DNA from: Dehalococcoidales bacterium
Lineage (GTDB): Bacteria > Chloroflexota > Dehalococcoidia > Dehalococcoidales > UBA5627
Reading direction: 5' to 3'
Assembly: GCA_012520835.1 (NCBI GenBank)
Contig: JAAYNN010000141.1
Coordinates: forward strand, 1 to 7,702
Length of the DNA: 7,702 nt
In this document: one piece after another, positions 1 through 5,093 of the stretch
Layout: each line of letters begins with the position of its first letter
How positions within the stretch are numbered: the first letter of the stretch is position 1
Notes under the pieces: model-generated
What the model saw: only the letters and a program-made list of their open reading frames with translations
Database searches by the model: none
What the model was told of the DNA's origin: nothing
Made by a program: the position numbers and the translations under genes

Positions 1-1943
1 GATATGTCGGCGATGAGGTTATCATTACCGGTTCCGGTTTTGCCCGCGATGAAGCCCTGATTATAGAATTTGCCAACAGGGATATCAGCGGCATCGTAGG
101 CAATCCCTATACTGGAAATAACGGCACCCTTGAAATGGTATTCGATATTCCCGAAAGCCTGAACGGGTTACAGAAGATAAAAATTACCGGCGAAGAATCC
201 GGCGCTTCGTTCGAGTTCAATTATACGGTTAAACCTAGGCTGACGGTTACGCCTGTATCAGGACAGGGCGGGACGAAAGTAACAATCAACGGCACCGGTT
301 TTGCTTACAGAAATGGCATAATCCTCTTTGTCGACGGTATTGCGGTTGCTTCGACCGATTTAACATGGATTATGGACGGCACATATAAAAGGACTACCAA
401 CCTCGGCAGTTTTACGCTGACGATGGACGTCCCCGGCAATCTGACACCCGGTATATATGTAATTAAAGCAGAGGATGAAGATAACGTCACTATCAAAGCG
501 GAGACCAGCTTCCAGGTTCTTTTAAATTCTATCCTTGCGCTTAGTACCAGTACCGGTAATGTCGGCAGTGCTGTAACTGTTACCGGAACCAATTTTGCTC
601 CCAATACCGCTTTCAATATTCTGTTCGATACACGGACTATCGGCAATGTTACAACAGATGCGCTGGGCAATTTCAGCAAGGAAATCACTATTCCGGCTGC
701 TGCATGCGGCGTGCATATTATTAAAGTAGGGGACAGTCAACAGAACTATACCGTTACATCGAAAATGACACTGGATAAAACTCAGGGTGTTGCCGGTACA
801 ACTGTTACCGCAACCGGCAGCGGCTTTGCCGCAGGCACGACCATTACCGCCAAATTTAATGGCGCTGCAATAGCTCTTACTTCTACGGTTACCGATGTTG
901 CCGGCAACTTTACTACCAGTTTCACTGTTCCTGCCATTGCAACCGGTACCTATGTTGTTGAAATAGCGGCAGGTAATGTTTTAACCGCCAATTTCAATAT
1001 ATTGGAAACAGAAGTCGTAGATCCAGCAGCCATAGCGTTGAATACCAGCACCGTTAAAGTCGGCGATATCATTAACATTACCGGCACCAACTTTGCAGCC
1101 GGTGCTAATATAGCGCTAACTATCGATGGGGATGCCGTTTTCGGTGCTACACCTATTACTACCACCACCAACGGCGCTTTTGCTACCAGTTTAATTATCC
1201 CGACGATTGCCGGCGGGGCGCATACCCTTTCCGTAACTGACGGTACCAACACTAAAACAGTACAGTTTACTGTTACTGCCAAGGCTTCAATGACACCGAC
1301 CAGCGGGAATGTGGGAAGCTCTGTGACGGTCAGCGGCGACGGTTTTATTGCCAATACTAATTTAACAATCAAATATGACGGTGTGGCTGTTGCTAACGCA
1401 ATTCTTCCGCTAACCGGCGCATTCATCAATACCGCCTTCACTGTACCTGCCAGCGCCGGCGGCGCACATACTGTCGCAGTTACCGACGGTATCAATACCG
1501 TTGAATTAACATTTACCATGGAGACCACTGCTCCCTCAAAGCCTGCCCTGACGGCGCCTTCAAGCGCCTCCAAGGAAAAGGGCATCGTTACTTTCGACTG
1601 GGACGATTCGACCGATGACAGTATGCCTGTAACATACACTTTGCAGATTGCGACCGATGCCGCTTTTACCGGTATTATTTTTACTCAAACCGGTTTGACG
1701 GCATCTACATATACGCTGACCGAAGCCCAGAAATTGGATAAGCTGCCTGACGGCGGCTTGTATTACTGGAGGGTTATCGCCAAAGATGCTGCTAATAACT
1801 CCGTAACCAGCGATGTAAGCACTTTCGTAGTCGGAGGCAGTTTGCCCGGCTGGCTGATGTGGGTCTGGATCGGAATCGGCGTGGTGGTGGTCTTTATATT
1901 TGCTGTCTGGCTGGGCAGAAGGATGGCTTATAGCTCTTACTAG
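1..1943 (+). CDS. Cell-surface protein with tandem IPT/TIG-like repeats and C-terminal membrane anchor (5' partial)
   Basis: The reading frame is open from base 3 to the TAG at 1941-1943, giving 646 visible residues. The first ATG in frame, at 135, falls inside a repeat, so the true start lies upstream of the window. The protein is built of about six Ig-like modules of 75-95 residues. Most begin with a G-x(3)-V-T-V-T-G-T-G-F-A type strand and end with a GxHxxxVxD or GxYVVE strand; this pattern resembles IPT/TIG folds. A fibronectin-III-like module follows (nt 1527-1835), opening with TAPSKPALTAPSS and containing YYWRVIAKD. A single hydrophobic helix (nt 1851-1916) and a basic GRRMAYSSY tail end the protein. 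This predicts an exported ectodomain with a short cytoplasmic tail; any signal peptide is off-window. Such proteins usually act in adhesion, envelope structure or polymer binding, but the ligand cannot be read from the sequence. The membrane-anchored surface location is well supported; the function is not. Confidence 0.85.
   Translation, partial: YVGDEVIITGSGFARDEALIIEFANRDISGIVGNPYTGNNGTLEMVFDIPESLNGLQKIKITGEESGASFEFNYTVKPRLTVTPVSGQGGTKVTINGTGFAYRNGIILFVDGIAVASTDLTWIMDGTYKRTTNLGSFTLTMDVPGNLTPGIYVIKAEDEDNVTIKAETSFQVLLNSILALSTSTGNVGSAVTVTGTNFAPNTAFNILFDTRTIGNVTTDALGNFSKEITIPAAACGVHIIKVGDSQQNYTVTSKMTLDKTQGVAGTTVTATGSGFAAGTTITAKFNGAAIALTSTVTDVAGNFTTSFTVPAIATGTYVVEIAAGNVLTANFNILETEVVDPAAIALNTSTVKVGDIINITGTNFAAGANIALTIDGDAVFGATPITTTTNGAFATSLIIPTIAGGAHTLSVTDGTNTKTVQFTVTAKASMTPTSGNVGSSVTVSGDGFIANTNLTIKYDGVAVANAILPLTGAFINTAFTVPASAGGAHTVAVTDGINTVELTFTMETTAPSKPALTAPSSASKEKGIVTFDWDDSTDDSMPVTYTLQIATDAAFTGIIFTQTGLTASTYTLTEAQKLDKLPDGGLYYWRVIAKDAANNSVTSDVSTFVVGGSLPGWLMWVWIGIGVVVVFIFAVWLGRRMAYSSY
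3..1520 (+). repeat. Tandem array of about six IPT/TIG-like domain repeats (coding)
   Basis: The modules run approximately nt 3-226 (incomplete at its 5' end), 246-524, 534-758, 765-1004, 1029-1274 and 1284-1520. Each carries a diagnostic strand: ITGSGFA, INGTGFA, VTGTNFA, ATGSGFA, ITGTNFA and VSGDGFI. At DNA level this appears as recurring ACCGG(C/A)-type blocks followed by a TTTGC-type block. The copies have diverged clearly in sequence, so this is an old domain duplication and not a recent slippage array. Boundaries were set by eye from the repeated motifs. Confidence 0.75.
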
Positions 1944-1978
1944 AGTTCACGTCTAACAAGCCAATCAAATCGATATGC

Positions 1979-2012
1979 ATTACCCCCTCTGAAAATGAGG
2001 GGGTAATTTTTT
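1979..2012 (+). terminator. Intrinsic terminator of the surface-protein gene
   Basis: A perfect 11-bp stem (ATTACCCCCTC at 1979-1989 with GAGGGGGTAAT at 1997-2007) closes a 7-base loop and runs into a T-tract at 2007-2012. It lies 36 bases after the TAG stop. The minus strand has no T-tract after the hairpin, so it should work mainly for plus-strand transcription. Confidence 0.92.
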
Positions 2013-2021
2013 ATGATACAA

Positions 2022-2039
2022 GGGCGAACGGAAATCTTA
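2022..2039 (+). repeat. Dispersed intergenic repeat, copy A (GGGCGAACGGAA type)
   Basis: These 18 bases match the reverse complement of 7663-7680 at 17 of 18 positions. The two copies are therefore inverted and about 5.6 kb apart. Both lie in non-coding DNA just beyond an intrinsic terminator. Such short repeats are usually scattered intergenic elements; no transposase is present here. Confidence 0.6.
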
Positions 2040-2059
2040 TTTCTCCTCCCGCTTCCTTC

Positions 2060-2081
2060 AGTCCCGACCTGTCGGGGGACT
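2060..2081. other. Hairpin abutting the 3' end of the large terminase gene
   Basis: AGTCCC (2060-2065) pairs with GGGACT (2076-2081). Inside it GAC (2066-2068) pairs with GTC (2071-2073), with a two-G bulge at 2074-2075. The hairpin begins directly at the terminase stop codon (2082-2084, read on the minus strand). No T-run follows on the minus strand, so it is not a standard intrinsic terminator. It may protect the 3' end of the mRNA or be another dispersed palindrome. Confidence 0.45.
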
Positions 2082-3455
2082 TTATCCGTTCCCTTTAGCC
2101 TTGCGCGGCGCATAGTCCCTGCCTGCTTCTGCCAGCAAAGCCAGGCTCATTAAAAAATCATCATGTCCCTGAGACGGCTCGACATAGAAGTTGACAGTGC
2201 GGTTGGGGCGGTAGCAGCTTTTGGCTTTCTCCGCCTGCTGCCAGAACTCAGCGTATTCCGGCGAACCGTCGGCGGCATACATCTTCAATCTGCCCGAGTT
2301 GACGGCAGCCAGCAGGTTGAAGCCCAGTTCTGATTTCGAGCCGGCGCTAAAAACGAAAGGGATAACTCTTGAACCCAGTGCTTTCTTTAAAAACGAACTG
2401 ACCGTCAGCCCGATGCCGGTGGAATCGATGACGATTCTGCGGCAGTTCCAGACCTTGCCGAGCACATCCACCAATTGCGGATACAAAGCGGCGTGCTTTT
2501 TACCGGTCCAGCGGTAATGCTCGACAATATTAATCTGCGGCTCCTTGTGCAACTCGTCGATGCCTGAATAATCCAGTTCCCCGATGGTAATGACAGTCGA
2601 ATCCTGCCCCGGTCTGATATTATTAAATAAGGCATCGGCATCTTCTTCCGCCTCTCCGGCGATATCGATGCCCGCTATATATGTTTTGCCTTTTTCCGGG
2701 TGGTGCAGCCTGAGGTGTTTTCCCTTTAGCTGCGCCCTTTGCTGCGCATCCAGGAAACCGCCTCCGTCATGAATAGGGAGCAGGCAGTACTGCGTGCGGA
2801 AAAGGGGGTGGTTTTCGCCCAGCCTCTGGCGCTCTGCTTCGACATAGGCGAGGTAATCGGGATTGTATTTTGCGACTTCCTGCCAATCGTAGCGGAAGTG
2901 CCTTTTTAGGCCGTCTTTCCTCTCCAGTTCCAGGTTGCCCTGCTTGACCTCTTCTAAAAGGGTTGAATCGTCCCAGGCCGTTCCGTAGTGCACGGTGGTG
3001 ACGTTGGTGGTGCTGCCCATCGGCTTGAAATCCTTGGTATATTTCTCCTTGGATACATCCTGCGATTCGTCGATTTCCAGAAGGATGTGAGCGGTATTGC
3101 CGACCACGTTAGCCGAGGACTCGGCGGAAAGGAAGACGGCGCGGCAGTTGCCCAGCCTGATGATGTGTCCCTGTTCAGCTGACCAGATATTTACAAATCC
3201 GGCATCGTTTAATCTGTCTTTCGGGCGCGCCATCGAAATTAAAGCCTGCGGTTTGAAGGTAGGGGCGCACTTTATCAGATTTTTAGAGCTTGACATAAAG
3301 AGTGTCATGAGCAGCAGTTCCAGCTGGGCGGAAAGCTCGTTTTTACCGCCCTGGCGGGCGATTTCCACCGAAAAGGTAATGCCTTTATGATGGAAAATGC
3401 TGTCCAGGACGGCAACGGCAATCTCTTTCTGGTAGGGACGCAGCCTATTTATCAA
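2082..3455 (-). CDS. terL: Phage terminase large subunit (ATPase and nuclease)
   Basis: Large terminases power DNA translocation into phage proheads and cut the concatemer. Counting from the preferred TTG start at 3455 (457 aa), the N-terminal ATPase has an LRPYQKEIA opening (5-13), a terminase-style Walker A ARQGGKNE (33-40), a Walker B ending in D129-E130 (ILLEIDE) and a coupling-motif candidate TTVHYGTAWDD (153-163). The C-terminal RNase H-like nuclease shows acidic residues in AGIDIAGE (D264), VIDSTG (D344) and GHDD (D432/D433). All expected catalytic positions are present and no frameshift is seen. An ATG at 3494 would add 13 residues (MLPCRWASHSENS), but these have no phage-like character, overlap the upstream gene by 50 bases and have no spaced ribosome site. 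TTG at 3455 overlaps the upstream stop by only 11 bases and has a weak GGA 7 bases upstream. Family assignment is strong; the start is inferred. Confidence 0.88.
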   Translation of the reverse strand: MINRLRPYQKEIAVAVLDSIFHHKGITFSVEIARQGGKNELSAQLELLLMTLFMSSSKNLIKCAPTFKPQALISMARPKDRLNDAGFVNIWSAEQGHIIRLGNCRAVFLSAESSANVVGNTAHILLEIDESQDVSKEKYTKDFKPMGSTTNVTTVHYGTAWDDSTLLEEVKQGNLELERKDGLKRHFRYDWQEVAKYNPDYLAYVEAERQRLGENHPLFRTQYCLLPIHDGGGFLDAQQRAQLKGKHLRLHHPEKGKTYIAGIDIAGEAEEDADALFNNIRPGQDSTVITIGELDYSGIDELHKEPQINIVEHYRWTGKKHAALYPQLVDVLGKVWNCRRIVIDSTGIGLTVSSFLKKALGSRVIPFVFSAGSKSELGFNLLAAVNSGRLKMYAADGSPEYAEFWQQAEKAKSCYRPNRTVNFYVEPSQGHDDFLMSLALLAEAGRDYAPRKAKGNG

Positions 3456-3801
3456 AGAGTTTTCCGAGTGTGATGCCCAGCGGCAGGGCAACATCCTTCA
3501 ATACGTTGGAAACGGCTTCTTTCAAGCCGGCTTTATCCTCTTTGCCGATGTTGTATTTGGTCCTCACCAGCCCGGCAAGGGTTGTCAGGGCTTTCATAAT
3601 CAGCTCGATGTTTTCGGGGTCGTGCCTTAAAACCGATTTGATTTTAGTCCTGAGCAGGGCAATTTCATCGTCGATTCCGTAAACCGTGATGGCCTGTTCG
3701 AAATCCAGTTGCTCGTCATCGTCCAGCACGCGGGAATAAAAACCGTGTTTGCGTGCATTCTGGTTGCCTTCCGGTGCTCCTCTTCTTGTTTTCTCATTCA
3801 T
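3445..3801 (-). CDS. GNQNA-motif small protein, candidate terminase small subunit
   Basis: This 118-residue protein opens with MNEKTRR and then GAPEGNQNARKHGFYS (8-23). That basic GxPxGNxNAxKHGxYS motif is common in small proteins beside phage terminases and in other mobile elements. The rest is predicted helical, with an acidic stretch VLDDDEQ (25-31) and a helix-rich region through about residue 100. Its place directly upstream of the large terminase, with translational overlap, suggests it is the small subunit or an accessory DNA-recognition protein; I see no classical helix-turn-helix. The start at 3801 is chosen because AGGAG lies 7 bases upstream. An in-frame ATG at 3831 would add ten residues (MIGLMHRRME) without such a site. 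It may instead be an uncharacterised accessory protein. Confidence 0.7.
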   Translation of the reverse strand: MNEKTRRGAPEGNQNARKHGFYSRVLDDDEQLDFEQAITVYGIDDEIALLRTKIKSVLRHDPENIELIMKALTTLAGLVRTKYNIGKEDKAGLKEAVSNVLKDVALPLGITLGKLFDK

Positions 3802-3808
3802 TTCCATT

Positions 3809-3813
3809 CTCCT
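3809..3813 (-). promoter_or_regulatory. Ribosome binding site fixing the start of the small terminase-linked gene
   Basis: On the minus strand this reads AGGAG, 7 bases before the ATG at 3801-3799. It decides between that ATG and the in-frame ATGs at 3807 (only one base after the site) and 3831. Confidence 0.7.
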
Positions 3814-3857
3814 GTGCATCAGTCCAATCATTGCGGCAGATGCCGGCAGCGCAAGAC

Positions 3858-3870
3858 CTGCACCTTGCAG
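3858..3870. promoter_or_regulatory. Small inverted repeat in the leader of the terminase pair
   Basis: CTGCA-CCT-TGCAG is a perfect 5-bp inverted repeat just downstream of the candidate minus-strand promoter. It could be an operator or a small leader hairpin. It is short enough to arise by chance. Confidence 0.25.
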
Positions 3871-3879
3871 CTGTCAGTC

Positions 3880-3909
3880 ATTATAATAGCACATATGTTC
3901 TAATGTTGA
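3880..3909 (-). promoter_or_regulatory. Candidate sigma-70 type promoter for the terminase pair
   Basis: Read on the minus strand, TCAACA (3909-3904, four of six to the -35 consensus) is followed after 18 bases by a perfect TATAAT (3885-3880). The -10 lies about 80 bases upstream of the ATG at 3801. The core ATTATAAT is palindromic and so also reads TATAAT on the plus strand, but no well-spaced -35 is seen on that side. Confidence 0.4.
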
Positions 3910-3923
3910 TATAAGATATTGTC

Positions 3924-3974
3924 GCCGCTCGACAGTCTGCGAGCATCCTGAGCATGACGAAGGACACGAGCGGC
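3924..3974. repeat. Inverted-repeat element between divergent promoters
   Basis: GCCGCTCG (3924-3931) and CGAGCGGC (3967-3974) are perfect 8-bp inverted arms around a 35-base centre. The centre contains TCCTGAGCATGACGAAGGA (3946-3964 region), itself capped by TCCT and AGGA. Similar AGCATGAC and TCGACAG motifs recur at the right end of the window. It looks like a dispersed intergenic repeat that landed between the terminase and pheS promoters; a regulatory role is possible but unproven. Confidence 0.5.
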
Positions 3975-3985
3975 TTATTCATAAT

Positions 3986-4015
3986 TTGACCCTTTTAGCT
4001 ACAATAGCCTATAAT
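3986..4015 (+). promoter_or_regulatory. Sigma-70 type promoter for pheST
   Basis: TTGACC (3986-3991, five of six to consensus) and a perfect TATAAT (4010-4015) are 18 bases apart. Transcription should start near 4022, giving a leader of about 25 bases before the pheS ATG. That is too short for a T-box or a leader-peptide attenuator, so synthetase-specific attenuation is unlikely at this promoter. Confidence 0.75.
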
Positions 4016-4047
4016 CCATAGATAAAAACAAAGCAAGAATTAAAAAT

Positions 4048-5091
4048 ATGAGCATTTTAGAACAACTGGAATCATTAAGGACACAGGCTCTTTGCGAACT
4101 GGATGCCATAGACGAGAATAAAAAGCTCGGTTTATGGCGCGTGCAGTACATGGGCAAAAAGAGCCGGCTGAACGAAGTCCTGCGCGGGCTGGCTGCTCTC
4201 TCCATCGAAGAAAAAAAGACGGTCGGCGCCACTGCCAATCAACTCAAGCTCGACCTCGAGTCCGCCCTGAAGGAAAAAGAGCAGGCTTTGGGCGAAAAAA
4301 TCACCTCCGCCAAAGGCGAGGAAGCCATTGATATTTCGCTTCCGGGGCGTATCCCTCCGGTGGGCCGTCTGCACCCGATTTCACAGGTGATTGCCGAGAT
4401 GTGCCAGATCTTTGCTTCGATGGGATTTCAGGCGGTGGAAGGGCCCGAGGTGGAATGGGATTACTACAACTTCGATATGCTGAATATCCCGAAAGAGCAC
4501 CCGGCGCGCGATAACATGCAGACGCTTTGGGTGGATTACGAGAACGAAAAGGGCGAACGCCCGATGCTCCTGCGCACTCACACCTCGCCGATGCAGGTGC
4601 GCGTGATGGAAAAAATCAAACCACCGCTGCGCATTGTGGTACCCGGTAAAGTTTATCGCTATGAAGCCATCGACGCCACGCATATACCGATGTTCACACA
4701 AATCGAAGGGCTGGCAGTCGATAAAAATATAACCATGGCAGATTTGAAGGGCACGCTTTACGAGTTTGTCCGCCGCTATTTCGGTTCTGACAGGAAAGCG
4801 CGTTTCCGCTGCGATTTCTTCCCCTTCGTGGAACCTGGCGTGGAAATGTCCATCGAGTGTATCGTTTGCAAAGGCGCCGGCTGTCGTTTATGCAGCAACA
4901 GCGGCTGGCTTGAGATACTGGGCGCCGGCATGGTGCACCCGCGCGTGCTTGAGGGTGTCGGCATCGATTCCACCGTCTATTCTGGATTTGCTTTTGGCAT
5001 GGGTATCGAACGCATACCGATGCTGCGCTACGGAATAGACGATATACGCCTCTTTTACGGCGGCGACCTTAGATTTTTGAGGCAGTTTTAA
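4048..5091 (+). CDS. pheS: Phenylalanyl-tRNA synthetase alpha subunit
   Basis: PheS is the catalytic subunit of the cytoplasmic alpha2-beta2 enzyme that charges tRNA-Phe with phenylalanine using ATP (class II synthetase). The 347-residue length is normal for bacteria. Residues 1-90 form the charged N-terminal coiled coil that contacts tRNA. The catalytic core starts near RLHPISQV (107-114). It continues with GFQAVEGPEVE (126-136), LLRTHTSPMQVR (174-185), motif 2 GKVYRYEAIDATHIPMF (200-216) and motif 3 GFAFGMGIERIPML (313-326). Four cysteines (C271, C274, C279, C282) precede SGWLEILGAGMVHP. This CxxC-x4-CxxC cluster is seen in some bacterial PheS proteins and could bind a metal. The ATG at 4048 fits the usual N-terminus but has no clear Shine-Dalgarno, only an AT-rich leader. 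pheT follows after two bases. Confidence 0.98.
   Translation: MSILEQLESLRTQALCELDAIDENKKLGLWRVQYMGKKSRLNEVLRGLAALSIEEKKTVGATANQLKLDLESALKEKEQALGEKITSAKGEEAIDISLPGRIPPVGRLHPISQVIAEMCQIFASMGFQAVEGPEVEWDYYNFDMLNIPKEHPARDNMQTLWVDYENEKGERPMLLRTHTSPMQVRVMEKIKPPLRIVVPGKVYRYEAIDATHIPMFTQIEGLAVDKNITMADLKGTLYEFVRRYFGSDRKARFRCDFFPFVEPGVEMSIECIVCKGAGCRLCSNSGWLEILGAGMVHPRVLEGVGIDSTVYSGFAFGMGIERIPMLRYGIDDIRLFYGGDLRFLRQF
5079..5082 (+). promoter_or_regulatory. Ribosome binding site of pheT inside the end of pheS
   Basis: GAGG lies within the last codons of pheS, 11 bases before the pheT ATG at 5094. Translation of pheT is probably coupled to termination on pheS. Confidence 0.45.
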
Positions 5092-5093
5092 TT

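Larger units (their letters stand above)
2082..3801 (-). mobile_element. Isolated phage DNA-packaging module (probable prophage remnant)
   Basis: Two overlapping minus-strand genes, a GNQNA-motif small protein followed by a large terminase, sit alone between a surface-protein gene and the housekeeping pheST operon. In a functional prophage, a portal, protease and capsid gene normally follow the terminase. Here the 3' end of the terminase is followed at once by a hairpin, a repeat and another gene's terminator. No integrase or recognisable attachment-site duplication is visible. The simplest reading is a decayed prophage or satellite whose packaging genes persist. Confidence 0.5.

Noticed and set aside
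305..1639. Long minus-strand open frames (305-688, 950-1639) opposite the surface-protein gene
   Set aside because: They mirror the repetitive composition of the plus-strand gene and show no domain, ribosome site or sensible protein composition.
135..1943. ATG at 135 as the true start of the surface-protein gene
   Set aside because: The frame is open back to base 3 and the upstream residues (VGDEVIITGSGFA) form another repeat module, so the gene is cut by the window edge.
2060..2081. Intrinsic terminator for the terminase pair
   Set aside because: The hairpin is real, but no T-tract follows on the minus strand, so it is kept only as a hairpin of unknown role.
2221..3390. Plus-strand open frames opposite the large terminase
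   Set aside because: The minus-strand frame carries clear terminase motifs throughout; the opposite frames have none.
3709..3903. Plus-strand 64-residue open frame across the divergent region
   Set aside because: It overlaps the small minus-strand gene and the candidate promoter and has no recognisable features.
3986..4047. T-box riboswitch or attenuator upstream of pheS
   Set aside because: The predicted leader is only about 25 bases, with no terminator or specifier-loop structure.
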